Of a stretch of DNA of 64,000 nt, positions 12,001-23,794 are shown in pieces (position 1 is the stretch's first letter; each line of letters opens with the position of its first letter). Under the pieces are notes generated by a model. That model was not told where the DNA came from. It made no database searches and worked only from the letters and a program-made list of their open reading frames with translations. The stretch is taken from the NCBI GenBank assembly GCA_025449115.1, contig JAHLKC010000107.1, forward strand, positions 1 through 64,000, in the 5' to 3' direction. Source of the stretch: Chytridium lagenaria. Its lineage: Eukaryota; Chytridiomycota; Chytridiomycetes; Chytridiales; Chytridiaceae. The position numbers and the translations under genes are program-made.

Positions 12001-13735
12001 ACGTGTCGCATTTCGTCAATGCTGGAAATGCGTTGGATGAGGAGGCGTATTTGAGAGCCACGACTGTGTATTTGGTCCAAAAGGTAAACTTTTCATTCTA
12101 GGCCAGCACAGTCGTTTTATTTGCTTCATATTATTATGAGGTCAAGGCAACGTATTTAACATTAGAATCATTGTAGGCCATTCCTATGCTCCCTCGTCTT
12201 TTATGTGAAGAACTTTGCAGTCTCAATCCCGGCGTCGATCGTCTCGCCTTCTCCGTCATTTTCCACCTTACGGCCACTGGTCAACCCGTTTCCCCCCCTT
12301 GGTACGGTCGCACCCTTATACGGTCCTGCGCCAAGCTCAGCTACGATCACGCTCAAGCGCTCATAGACGATCTCCCTGATGAAGTCATTGAAGAAAATTT
12401 ACCACCCTTTGAGGTTTTCAGTCCGCATAGCTTGGATCAAATTAGGAGGGATACCAGGGCGCTGCATAAATTGAGTTTAGAGTTGAGGAAGGGACGTTTT
12501 GAGGGGGTGCTCTTACGATTAGTTCGGTAAAGTTGTGGTTTGCGGTGGATGCAGTTGGACATCCGGTTGAGACGGGGGTGTATGAATTAAAGGATAGTAA
12601 TAGGATGATTGAGGAGGTGAGCTTTTCTCTCTATATTTTGGTTATGGTCTGATTTTTAATCGCGTCGTCGTTACTCTATTTTATGGGATCAAGCATGAAA
12701 GAAACTGCTATTTATGTCACCTTTTCTCTAACGCAATTATTGGTTTAATTAGTTTATGCTTCTCGCCAACATGGCCGTTGCAGCAAAAATCGCGTCAGCC
12801 TTCCCCACCACCGCCCTCCTCCGCCGCCACGCCCAGCCCAAACCCAAACCTCTCCGCGATTTCATCGATCTCGCTTCAACCCTTGGCTACCACATTGACG
12901 GCACCTCCTCTAAAACCCTTCAACAATCCTTCGCCGACCATTTCGGACGAAAACGCTGCCGAAGCGCTCCGTCAACTCTGTATCAAACCGATGCAACGCG
13001 CAGTATATTTCAGCACCGTGATCTTGACCTGGAATTTTGGGGCCATTACGCTTTGAACGTGCCTGTTTACACGCATTTCACTTCACCGATTCGACGGTAC
13101 TGCGATTTAGTGGTGCATCGGTTGTTGGATTGCGCCATCACGAACACTGAGACGCATTACGTGTGTGACGTTGTGGGACAGATTGCGAAACGATGCAATG
13201 AGCGAAAGTTTTCTGCGAAAGATGCGCAGGACGCTTCGCAACATGTTTACCTTTGCGTGTACCTTTCGTTGAAGGGGGGTGATGAAGGGGTATTTGCGGA
13301 TGCGCTTGTGTACCGGGTTGGAGATAGGTGGTTTGATGTTATTGTTGAGGAGTTTGGGGTTGAGAAACGGGTTTGGGTGGATGATGGAGTGGAGAGTGGA
13401 GAGATTTTGGGGTGTAAGATGGATAAAGAGGAGGGTTGTTTGAGGGTTTATTGGAAGAAGGATGGGGAGGTTGAAGAGGTGCCAAAGGAAGGGGAGATTA
13501 AGGTGGAGGAGTTGGAGTTTGGGGAGGAGGAGTTTCCAGTTTTAGGGACGGAGGGTGTGAAGGAAGAGAAGGAGGATGGGAGGATAGCGATGAAAATGAT
13601 GATATGGAGGACGCTACGCCTAAAAAGAAGACGGATGGAGAAGAGGATCACAAGAAACGTCGACGTGGCCGACGACCACGTAAACGACGTGGTGCTGATG
13701 GTGCGGGTGGTGATGAACAAGGGTTGACCCGATGA
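9025..13735 (+). CDS. RNase II-family exoribonuclease, DIS3L2/SSD1-like, with RGG-rich N-terminus
   Basis: A 3'-5' exoribonuclease or mRNA-binding relative. Exon 1 (9025-10799) encodes a long low-complexity tail with GGYRGG, RGG, Q-rich and P-rich stretches. Later exons start near 10854, 11299, 11519, 11844, 12177 and 12753. Cold-shock domains lie in exons 2-4 ([32 protein letters not shown]). The RNB domain in exons 5-7 contains [20 protein letters not shown] and [20 protein letters not shown]. The four catalytic aspartates of DPxxxxDxDD are all present, as in DIS3L2 and unlike yeast Ssd1, which has lost activity. The tail is acidic and then basic ([13 protein letters not shown]) if one lost base near 13,575 is allowed. 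Several one-base shifts break the frame: repeatedly in exon 1, and near 11,678, 12,515, 12,945 and 13,022. Start 9025 is the first ATG of the RGG frame. Family certain; orthology between DIS3L2 and SSD1 is not settled. Confidence 0.85.
9834..9862. repeat. GGT microsatellite inside exon 1 of the RNase II-like gene
   Basis: A run of about eight GGT units, giving Gly-rich sequence on the + strand and polyhistidine on the other. It lies in the low-complexity N-terminal coding region and may add to frame errors there. Confidence 0.6.
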
Positions 13736-14988
13736 AGAATGGAGTTGAACAGGTTTTGAGGGTTTTAAGGTTGTGAGAGTCAGGCTTGTGGTGGATATGT
13801 CGAGGAGTCCACCTGAATTGAAGTTAGGCCTGTGGGACCTTTTTGTGAGACTGGGAGTGGACAGAAGGGGGGTAGGAGGATGGAAGGACGGACGGGGAGG
13901 TTGTGTGAATTGCCCGGGATTGTGGAGACGGCGGATTGAGGAGAGGAAGGCAACGGTCGAGTTTCCTGTTTGCACCGTTCGTGACGTTTTTTTTTTTTTT
14001 TGCTGTTTTTTTCGGGTACTTGGGAAAGGGTTCCTTTTTTTTTTTTTCTCTTTTAAGTTTGGATTTTTTTGTAGTGTAAGGTGCTTTACGTTTTTGTTTT
14101 ACCAGATATGTATTGGTTGTGTGCGTGTATTTTCGGAATAATTACGGAATGGGGAAATTTTAAACGCATTTCTTATAACGTATCTATACATCAGAGCCAT
14201 TTGTTTTTTATTCCTTTGGTTTTTGCCTTTGAAAAATATATCGCGTAAAAGGAACAAACGTTATGGGGTTTTCCTCTTTTCGTTTGAAAAGGACAAGGGT
14301 AAAGTCCGAAACGTGTGCAACACAAACAAAAAAAAAAAAAAGGGATACTCAGCCATCAGCCACCAATAACCAAGTTACCAGAAAAATTTCAAAACTGCTT
14401 AAATAAACAAGCACCAAAAAAAAAAAAAAGAAAAAAAAAAGAAACTATAAGAAAAAAGGAAAAATCAAGTGCCAAACAAACAAAACCCAGCTTTATTTTC
14501 ATTCAATAAAACGAAATACTGCATAAGCACACACAACACACAAAAAAAAAACAAAACAAAAGAACACAGATCTAACGGAACTCGCGTCATCAGAAATAAT
14601 AATTAGGTGGGGGTGGGGGCGGAACTGGCAAAAACAAAACCAAGAAAACACGGGGGCTGCAAAAGATATAAACGTTGCAGGGAGTCATTGGCGTTAAATA
14701 ACCAAAAAAGGTGCGAGAACAAGTTGATGCATGCGGTGGGACGGTGATAGTAGAAAAAGTTAGGAAAGAAAAAAGAATACGGATAGAAGAAAAAAAAGAG
14801 GAGGGGATAAAGAGTTCTTTTGCATTTTTTCTGCATGCGAATTTCTGTGAAGGTAGAGAAAGTCAGGAAAAAATAAAGAGAAGAAGAGCTTCATTGTGCG
14901 TGTAAAAAAGAGAAGTAATAATAAAAAACGGCTGGAAGACGGAAAGTTGGAGAAAGGGAAAGTGGGGAAAAACTAGTTCTGTTTCTGT
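13736..14988. other. intergenic region with long T and A runs
   Basis: T runs on the left (3' end of the RNase II-like gene) give way to A-rich sequence on the right. The latter is the 3' flank of the leftward fatty acid hydroxylase gene. No coding potential beyond low-complexity frames. Confidence 0.5.
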
Positions 14989-16647
14989 TCAAAGAAGAAC
15001 AGTGTTGAAAACGTGGTCCCACAACTTGGACGTGATGCCGTATCCGAGATGCGCATTCTTGTAGTGATGGTCCAAGTGGTATGATTCATTTCCCTCAGGT
15101 GGGCCGTCAGGGGGCGACCATGGTGGAGGTAGTCTGGGAATGGATTGACTGGTTAGAGATACGAACACGGGGTAGGAAAGTCACAGGATTCGCTTACAGT
15201 GAACAAGATCGTAGGCCATGAATCCAAGTAAGCCCCACCGATACATGCGGCTCCGCAGCCTTTAGGGAGAGAGTTTGATAATGCTGACGTAAAAGGGGAA
15301 GGAGAGGGTGAGGCCGAGAGCAGGGGGCATGACGAGTCTCATCCTAATTTCAATAATAATAAAAAAAAAGAAGCATCAATACATGAATCAAAAGGCTAAT
15401 GATAGAAGAACAAACCTGTCCATTGGCAAAAAGTGGTGAATTCCGTGCAACAAAAAGTGCAAAAGTGATTGCAATCCTATGATCAGGCAAATACTCATCG
15501 ACGTGGAACAAGAATCGATGTAAAGTGTACTCAATCAATGTCCAAATGAAAATACCCAACGCGAACCAACACAATGCTGCGTCAGTGGTAAGACCACCTG
15601 TGATGCCCGAGTAGAGAAGGGAGAACGAAATGGGGATGTAGACCGCGGGGATGACCCACCAGGGAGTCTTTGTGAAGATTTCCAGAGCGGTGCTGCCGAA
15701 AATGGGGGCAGAGCCTTTACATGTGCGGGGGATGTGAACCTGAAAAAATGAGTCAATGAGAGTTTAATTTTACGTGAATTGCAAGAGCGTGTTGTGAAAA
15801 TAAAGCACTGATAATTACCTGCTCCATGTAAAAGTCCTTTGAAAAGTTTCCGAAAAAGACTTGTGCGAGCATCGGTTTGTTGACATCAAATAAACTTCTT
15901 TTTGATTCCAGCCCCATACGCCACCGGCTCCACCACCTTACTTGCAGCAACGGGAGCAGATTTGATTGAAACGGATGAGGTCGAAGTGGTAGTGGTGGAG
16001 GAGGAGGAGGTGATGGAGGCGTTCAAAGCGAGAGCAGAGTCCACTTTAGCGACGGATTTCGTGACCTCGAGTTGTCCAATGTAGAAATCGTCGAGCATGC
16101 TGTAGGCAGCGTCCGAGTGTTCGTGGGAAGAGTGGTCCTTCATGATTGCTGTGGCGTCTTGGCCACCAAATTGGAGGACGAGATCGGCGCCTCCAGGGTG
16201 ATCGTTGACGAACTGATGGACGGATGAATAGATTGTTGGATGGGGGAGAGGAAAGGTGAGTAAGAGTATAGGAAAGGTGCTGAAAAGATATCCAATAGGG
16301 CTAATCAGTTTAGACTTTATAGTTACCTCAGTGACATCATATACTGATGATGGAAAACGAAAAGAGACATGAAATCGAGAGGTGGCAGAGGATGAAGAGG
16401 TAGCAGGTAATCAGAGTGGGGGGCAACCATGATGAAAGGGAGGTTAAGTTAATTTAGATGAATTTGGTAACAAATGAGAGAAGTATCAAGTGCATGCAGA
16501 ATCAAGAAAGAAGGCAAGACAACAAGACGATGATGATCGCCTTTCGCAGAAATACAAACCTTTCCCATCAACAGTAATCCATGTTGAGCGAGTTGTCCTA
16601 TGTGTTGCCACTTCCTCTGCAGTGAAGAATGCTGTTGGTGCCTTCAT
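14989..16647 (-). CDS. SCS7: fatty acid 2-hydroxylase with N-terminal cytochrome b5 domain
   Basis: An ER membrane enzyme that 2-hydroxylates very long fatty acids of sphingolipids. Six exons: 16647-16560, 16343-16327, 16212-15819, 15739-15416, 15343-15198 and 15133-14989. The second is only 17 nt and encodes VYDVTE across its junctions. The cytochrome b5 haem motif FVNDHPGGADLV follows at the start of exon 3, then a Ser/Thr linker. The hydroxylase domain carries the histidine boxes HRFLFH, HGIHHFLPMD and YHLDHHYKNAH, which bind the di-iron centre, between hydrophobic segments. Length is about 371 residues (yeast Scs7 384). Frames shift by one base near 15,890, near 15,470 and within the last two exons. 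The start 16647 (MKAPTAFFTAEEVATH) is the first ATG of the frame. Confidence 0.9.
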
Positions 16648-17994
16648 CCTTTTTGCTCCGAGTAATGATGTGTCCTTGTTAATTGATGGTTGGGTAGTCG
16701 ACTTGAAAGGAGTAAGAGTTTCCGATGAATAGAGTTGATTCAAGGTAGTTTAGAAGCGTACGTTAGGACGATAAGGAGAGGTAGTTGCGGTTGAGTGTAG
16801 AGAGAGAGAGAGAGAGAAGAGGCGAAAGGATGAGTGTGCGTGAGAGAGAGTTGTAGTGTCGGTGATGACGGGGAGGGAGTGTTATGTGATGGGATTGTAA
16901 AGTTTGGTGGAGGGTAGATTATAATGAATAAATAAATAAATAAATATTAAATATTTGGTTGAATGGATGGTCGATTGGTTAATGGGTGGGTTGGTTAGTT
17001 GGTGTGGTCTGTTGGAGGCTAAAATTATGCACTTTGTTTTGCACAGACTGATTTTATTACGAAAGAGAAAGTGGAGATAGTAATAGGGACATAAAAGTAA
17101 GTAAATTTGTTATGTAAAGTAATACTTTTCCTTTTTTATACAAGGTAAATACCGCACTACGTTAACATCGTATGAGCACGTATCATATGTTTGTTGAACA
17201 TCTTTACCTACTTGATTTGAGAAAGAGGGACTGTTTCGTGTAAAACAGGGGAGAGGGGGGCGAAACGAAACGAAACAAAACAACGAAAAGGAGGAGGCTG
17301 CATTGGTTGTGTTGACGTATACGGTACACGATAATTCACAGTGTAATGTATTAATGTAAATGCGTATCAACGCATTGGTTAACGAACTAACCCCTGTCGT
17401 TTGTTGTTTGTTTCCAAGAGTTGTTTGTGCGATCACTCACCAATAAACATCAGGTAGATACTCTTATAGGTCAGTATATACTGATTAAACATCATCATCA
17501 GCAGTCACACTCACAACAAAAGCATATAATAATAATAATAGAGCTGTGACACATTCTGTTTAATAACATGCAAATTTATTCACGATCTTCATTCCCTTTT
17601 AAAGATATTCATTATTTATTTTTTTTTATTTATTTATTTAATGTAAAACTTCAGCCTCCATCCAAAAAACCTCCCAAGAAAGAAAGTATTAACCTTAAAG
17701 TTAACCCAAACACCCTCTTTGTCCACATGTATCGGACATCCTTTCAAACTTCACACACAGCTAAATACATCACCTTTGGTGTTATAACCCTTGCGATGCC
17801 AGTTAACAACAACAGGTCGGTCTGAATTATATATACGTTATTGAGTCTTTGTGTATGAAAACAAGGAAAATGAGGTGAATCATAACCCAACCCCCTTTAA
17901 ATATCCCTTCCTTCCCCTTCTTCCTTTCCCCAATACCTTAAATACGATGAGCTCTTGAATAGATCACCGTTCCGTCTCTTTAAAATTTTAAAGC
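16648..17994. other. intergenic region with microsatellites
   Basis: This holds the promoter side of the fatty acid hydroxylase, an AG dinucleotide run at about 16,799-16,817, and an AATA-type run at about 16,924-16,947. AT-rich sequence continues to 17,990. No gene was seen. Confidence 0.5.
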
Positions 17995-19974
17995 TTACTC
18001 CCCTCCCAACACAATTGTTGACACCCCACGTTTCGCCAACTCCTCTCCCATCCTCACCATCTTCATCTGATATCTTTCCCGTTTAATCTCCCGTTCAACA
18101 TCAAAGAACGGTTCTCGTTCAAGTCGATCCTACAAACATATGGATTTTATTTCAATATAGCAAAAAACAAAGCAAAATAAACAGCAAACCAAACAAAAAA
18201 ACCACTCACCCTCTCATCCACGTAGAAATCACTTCCAGGAATACATTGTGTTATATACATGGTGTTTTTGTACCAGTCTTTGTTGGAGGAATAACGCGTT
18301 GGGATTTGTGGAGGGGTGGATGGGCGTGGCGCCTGTTGAGGGCGGGGAGGTGGATGAAACTACTAGAGATATGCGTAGTGTTTTTTTTTTAATTATTATT
18401 TAAATGTGTGTAAGTACCATTTACGTGTAAATGAAAACTAGCAGTAAAGCACTTACGACTGTATCGGTTCAGTCGACAGTATATCCTTTATACTTAGAGT
18501 ATGTGAATTGGGTAGCCGTGCCGCGGTAGGTTTGGGTTGACGCGCTAAAAAATAGTAGAAACGGACAAGCGTTAAGAAAAACATACAACAAGAGAATGAT
18601 GATACCATTTCTCGCGTCCACCTCCTTCAGCTTCTTTCTCAACCGTTCCGCCACCTTTACATTCTCCAAAAGCCCCTCCCTGCCCTTCACCTCCCGTCCA
18701 TCCATCTTCCCAAACGTCACACACGGGGCAAGAATCCTAATTTCATCCCCAGCACTCCCTGCACTCGTCAACCCCAACGGACTCAAAATCCTCTCTTCCC
18801 GCATGCCCAGCAGAAATTCAATCCGGTTCGATACACCAAACGATGCTGTGCGCTGAGTCCGCCGGATTAGGTGGGGAAGGAGGGTGCCTGTCGGAAGATG
18901 CCGGCAGCGGTGTGGATGGGAACCGCGGTGTTGGGCCGTGTGGTCGTGTGGGACTGGGGGGCGGTCGTGGGGAAGGGTTTCGAGAAGGGTCGTGGGGAGT
19001 GAGGGACGGGTGGGGTAATATTTACATGGCCCAGCTCGAAGTTTTAAGTCACCCGTTTCGTCACCATGCTGTTGTAATTCTGCAAAAAATAAAAAACAAA
19101 GCAGACACATTACTAAACTCAAAATAAATTCTTGAACGATAGAAATAAACAATTACATACCTTTGACGTGAAAACTTCCCTGTTTACCCATAAACCCTAC
19201 CACTTGCCCGCTCCCTTTCGCCGTCCCCTTCTTCCTCCCCACTTTCACCTCCACTTCACCTCCTCTCCCCCCCAAAACCGTAGGCAAAGCACTAATCGAC
19301 CCCTTTTCCGCAATCCCCATCTCCACATTCAACCTCAACCCATTCAATAGCCCGCTATGCGTCTCCCGTTTCTCCACCCCCGGAACACCAACACCACCAC
19401 CACCACCCCCAACCTCCTCCACACTCTGACTCGTCATCCCCTCCAACGTATTCAACGAAGGCTTGGATCGCGTCACCTGACTATACCGCATCGGTACATG
19501 CTCCGCACTCCAAGTCACATTCACCCTCGTAGGAGCCGTCGACGGTCTCCGTGTACTCCTCACACTCTTCATCATCGCCATAGCCTCATCCTGTCCATGA
19601 ATATGACCGCTCCCACTCCCACAAGCCGGTGAAGCAGGACGCATCGTGAACGGCTTGAACGTGTCCCGTCATATTGACGAACGGAAACCGGAGCGATCCC
19701 ACACCGCCACCCTTTTCGTCGACTGTCGTGGAGGGTGTTGTGGGAGTGAGAGGGGCGTGGAATGTTGGAGGGGTTGGGGAGGGTTGGGGAGGTGCGGGAG
19801 GGGGTTCGGAGACATCGTGTATGGGGTGGTCTTGTTCGGCGCGACGACGGAGGTGGCTAGGAGGGTGGAGTCGTCGACGGTGGGGGGATCGATGGGGGAT
19901 GGCATCGTAACGTTTGCATGCAAAAAAGGAAACGGAGGAGTTATTTTGGGGGATTCGCGAGATGTGCTGAACAT
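17995..19974 (-). CDS. unidentified multi-exon protein
   Basis: Leftward coding begins at ATG 19974 (MFSTSRESPKITPPFPFL) with a Pro/Ser/Thr-rich segment; an in-frame MPSPIDPPTVDD lies shortly downstream. A single in-frame stop near 19,671 separates this from the continuation RDTFKPFTMRPASPACGSG, which runs to about 19,160 with a glycine-rich patch. A second exon (about 19,080-18,600) carries a conserved-looking block with NRIEFLLGMREERILSPLG and ENVKVAERLRKKLKEVDARN. Short exons near 18,540-18,450, 18,340-18,209 and 18,139-17,995 follow. The end contains SNKDWYKNTMYITQCIPGSD and a charged helix rich in R, E and K. I do not recognise the family. The in-frame stop and a shift near 18,880 are probably sequence errors. 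It is divergent from MPP6, with 103 bp between the start codons. Confidence 0.55.
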
Positions 19975-20077
19975 CTTTGGTGGTTTTTTTTACGTGTTTT
20001 CTTTTTTTTTTTTTTAATCTTTTTTTTTTTTGTTGAATTCGGTGTGTTTAGAAAAAAGTGGGAAGGAAGCCAAAGCG

Positions 20078-20998
20078 ATGGACAAGTCGAGTACGAGGGA
20101 TGTGCATGTCGCAGAGGTTTGTTTAGTTTTGGACTGTAATGTTTGGATGACTGATGTGGGGTTTTTTTTTTGTGGCGGATGTAGCTGTCGAGCAGGGTAT
20201 TGACGATGAAGGTACGGGGTGTTTTTTTGGTGAAGGGATATGTTTAATTTGGGTGATGTAGTTTATGCAACGGGGGAAGGATATGGAAGCAAAGGAACGG
20301 GCTGAGGATGAGAAGAAGAAGGCGGCGTTGGAAGCTCAATGGGTTTTAGATATTGATATGAATGAAATTGTAACGTAAGTGTTAAGAATGATTAATTTCT
20401 TTATAAAGTCTTTTTTTTTTTGTTTTTTGTATTTTTTTTGTGCGGTTTTTAACGCTTCTTGCTTTCTCATACCTCTGATATTTGTTTATGACTACTGTGA
20501 ACTGCTAATTTCTCTTTTTGATTACTCACTTGTAATATTTTTGTTTTCGTCCGTCGTTCGTGATTCAAATATTCTCTTCCGCTTGTTATCACACAAATCC
20601 CCACCACAGAAGAGGCATTCAAGCCGAAGAAGACCAAAGCTACCTCTCCTTCATGCCCACCGCTCCCCTCGGTCGCAAATCCTTTAAAGGTTTCAACAAA
20701 GAAATCGAGGTAAAACACACCCCTCCATACCCTCCCATGCCCGCACCCTCACCCACCATTTTCCTCCATCTAGTCATTATCCACAACCCTCTCATCAGAA
20801 CGCCGTCTCGCCGAAGCCGAAGCCAATGAAAAGAAAAACTCTATCACCGACATTGAGATGGCGAAAAAGCTAAATCCAAAGAATCGGGAGAAACGGGCGG
20901 TGGAAGGTGGGGAGGAAGGGGTGGCGAAGGTTAGGAAGGTGAAGGAGGATGGAGCGGGACGGACGGCAGGGAGGTTTCAGTTTTTAAAACCTTCGTGA
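20078..20998 (+). CDS. MPP6: M-phase phosphoprotein 6 homologue, nuclear exosome cofactor
   Basis: MPP6 is a small RNA-binding protein that tethers the Mtr4 helicase to the nuclear exosome. Five exons give one open frame of 167 residues: 20078-20116, 20185-20211, 20262-20374, 20610-20709 and 20774-20998. The second is a 27-nt microexon encoding LSSRVLTMK. Joined to exon 3 it gives MKFMQRGKDMEAKER, matching the invariant MKFMQRG block of the family. Further landmarks are an acidic/aromatic WVLDID, then GRKSFKGFNKEIE, which corresponds to the family's GRMSFRGFNPEVEKLM exosome-binding segment. The C-terminus is lysine-rich. All junctions are GT-AG and no frame repair is needed, which supports the model strongly. 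It converges with MTQ2, whose stop lies 41 bp beyond. Confidence 0.85.
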
Positions 20999-21039
20999 AT
21001 GAACGTGAGGGGGTGTGACGGGGAATGTTTCCTTTTATT

Positions 21040-21984
21040 TTAAGCGCGATTAAATTTGAGGATGGAGAGGTGCTCGCGGCCGGCACGACGGGTCATGATA
21101 TTCTGTGATTATAGGAAAGCGGAGGAACAACCGGTGTTAAAAAAAAAAAAAAAGCCTTCACGTTGCCCCCCTCTAGCTTCCCTTTCTTTTTTTCTTTATC
21201 GACGAGAAACAAACAAACGATGATACCTTTCCCTCTAACTTATACATCCTCCTTACTTCCTCCATAATCTCTTCTGGTCGATTCTCCTGTATAACAACCA
21301 TATAAAACACCCCACTCTCTGACAATAAATCCTAATCATCGTCAAAACTTCCCGCTTTAAAAACAATTCCTTACATCTATCACTGGAAACACTGCATCTA
21401 TCACTTCGCGCCCGTCAATCCCACCGGCCCATGCTGCTTCGATGCCTGTGGAACCAACCTCTGATGAAGGGGTTACCACGTAAGGAGGGTTAAAGAGGAT
21501 GACGTCGATGGAGTGGTGGAGACGGAGCGGGGAGGCAAAGTGGGTGATAATGGGGTTGATGTGGGTGGAGTTAAGGTGGGAGGTTTGGAGGGTTGCTAAT
21601 GAGGCAAGTCTGTTGATGTCGGTAGCGAGGTACACTTAATTCTCATGTTACATTCATTGTATAGTGTCATCTTACATGCGTTGGTGGGACCCAACAGGGT
21701 GGACAGAAACGTGATGACGACTCCCGAACCTGACCTTATAATGCTTTTTAAGCCTCAACGAGAAGCTTCAACGCTTACCCTATTTCCAAACATATCGCAG
21801 GGGACGTGGATTTCAACGCATCAAGATCGTTTTCGAGGGCATCGAGGAACAGAAAAGAGTCCTCTGCAAGGAATTGTGGTTAGGAGATAAAAGCGGGGAG
21901 GTGGAAGAAACCTGCTGGATCGTAGACGTCTCGGAATCTGGGATCCTTTGTGAGATGGGTTGTGGTAGGTGTCGGATGAGACAT
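21040..21984 (-). CDS. MTQ2: eRF1 (Sup45) glutamine methyltransferase catalytic subunit, Mtq2/HemK2 type
   Basis: A class I SAM-dependent methyltransferase that modifies the GGQ glutamine of release factor eRF1, working with Trm112. Start ATG 21984 (MSHPTPTTTHLTKDP). Six exons separated by very short introns, one only 41 nt. Landmarks in order: VYDPAEDSFLFLDALEND, ICLEIG followed after an intron by GSGSGVVITFLSTLLG (motif I), ATDIN, the catalytic NPPYVVT, EAAWAGGIDGREVID, LLSESGVFYMVVIQENRPEE, and the terminal TRRAGREHLSILKFNRA. The NPPY tetrapeptide defines the HemK family, and the start and end match the eukaryotic MTQ2 branch. Splicing is in phase across the junctions I checked. MPP6 is the convergent neighbour. 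Confidence 0.92.
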
Positions 21985-22749
21985 TTTTTTGGGATTTGTC
22001 AGATTGGCATGCAAAAGCTGGTTTGAAGCTTTTACGCATGGAAATGGGTTTAGAGAACGGCGTGTTGATCAGTGGAATACAAGTTTTTTTAATGACGAGA
22101 GGTGATGTGATGTTGTTGATGATGCACATGTACATCGCGGAGAGCCTTTCGAGTTTACTGATGAATGTTATCTGCTCAATTTGAAATTCTTACAAGCTAT
22201 TAATCACGGTGATTTATCATTTTGCCCCTTAAAACTATTTATTGACTTCGACAAAAAAAGAAAAGCACCAAACAAAAATCCATGAACATTGCTTTGTCAG
22301 TCAAATGAAGTTACAAGGACCTAAAGAATTGGCGTAATCCTGAGGGATACCCACCAGTTCATTATCTTGCTACATGAAACTATTTTAAAGAATTTTGCGT
22401 GGTGAGTTGACCAAAAAGAACTAGTGCTGCCAAACGACTTGAAATAAAGGTTTAGCGTGAAGAACATTTAAAGTTCCCCCTCTTCCTAGTTCTAAGTCCC
22501 AACTTTGTTTATCTCTGGAAGCGCATTTCAAAATGTGAGAAATCAATCATACATAAAAAGTGTTTGGATAGAAAGTATCAACTACTGTGGTTTATATAAA
22601 GATACACCTTGCTGCTTGCAATGTCCGCCCCCACTCTTTTCCAAATCTCTCATCACCCCCTTCCTCAAAACTTGGAATCATCGAAATCATCATCAAACTC
22701 TACAGCAAAATAAAAACCATCAACAGTCTACACTCACAACGGGCAACAC

Positions 22750-23293
22750 TCAACTATTAAAGAAATCCCTATCCACAATATTCTCCTCAGGTGCCCTAAA
22801 CTTGCTCGTCTCTTCCGTCAGCATCATCCCTGTGATCGATGTGTAACCAGAGTGGCCAGGCCGTGACCCGTAGATGTGGGAAGCGGGGTCTGCAAAGTGG
22901 GAGACTTCCTCAGTGTCCATTAAATCGAATTCATATCCATCTTGCTGTGGAGGAGGGGTTATTGTGTGGAAGTGGCGAGTTCAACTAACCTCGGTCATGG
23001 TTGACAAAATTTGTTGGAACAATTCCTGAGGTTGTTGGGGTTTGCTATCATATGCAAAATGCCTACAGATTTCAATGTCATTACATATTTATATTATATT
23101 TTATCAAATACATCTGGGATATTCAATAAAAATATTGCCATGGAATGCATCGAAAAGTATACACGTTAAGAAAATAGGCAGGTCATTCACATCGTTTTGG
23201 GCGAATAACTGTTTGGCGGCCCAAAGGCGTATTCTGTGGAAGCGGCGCAGTCATAGGAGATAGTGAACCCACAATTCGAAAAAACGTCGCCAT
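22750..23293 (-). CDS. small unidentified protein
   Basis: Three leftward exons appear to encode roughly 115 residues. The first (from ATG 23293) reads MATFFRIVGSLSPMTAPLPQ and goes on with NTPLGRQTVIRPK. The second has HFAYDSKPQQPQELFQQ followed by ILSTMTE. The third (to stop 22750) has DPASHIYGSRPGHSGYTSIT, then MMLTEETSKFRAPEENIVD and RDFFNS. The composition looks like a conserved globular protein, not random sequence. The junction between exons 1 and 2 is out of phase by one base, so either a base is lost or an exon boundary is wrong. No family is recognised. Confidence 0.5.
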
Positions 23294-23794
23294 TAAATCA
23301 ACCCATAGCTTAAAACGCATCTCCTTTCACTTCAAAGAAACCGTTCTATTATTTATCGAATGTATAAAAAAAAAACAAACTCTTATAGAATAAAAAAAGG
23401 GGTAAAAATAAAGTACGACTATGAAAAAAAGTGGGGGTGTAAAAAAGGCACGACATATAAATAAGGTTAAATTAAAACGGTGCGGGTGACGGGTCTGCAA
23501 TTATCAAGAAATCGTATAATAGAGGGTTTTTCTAAAAGTGGAGCGGAATTAATTAAAAGTTTGTGGAAAGAGAAAGTAGGCATTCAAATATGTATAGGGA
23601 AAGCTCAACCAAGCGTGGGGTGCATAAATTAAATATCTGAACAACAAAAAACAGTATAAATTAGATAAGCGGTCGCAAAACCATAAGTTAATAAATAGAG
23701 TGCGTGAAAGGAAACTCAAAAAATTAAGAACGTCACGCGTTTTTTTCTTAAGGCGGAAGGAATTGTGGGAGGATTAACTAAAATAAAAAAGTTT
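23294..23794. other. AT-rich intergenic spacer
   Basis: A-rich sequence between two leftward genes, holding the 3' flank of the forkhead gene and the promoter side of the small unidentified gene. No coding signal. Confidence 0.5.

Noticed and set aside
14315..14905. Lysine-rich and phenylalanine-rich frames
   Set aside because: A-run and T-run artefacts in an intergenic region.
19646..20017. Glycine/valine-rich rightward frame
   Set aside because: Opposite-strand shadow of the leftward unidentified gene with no splice support of its own.
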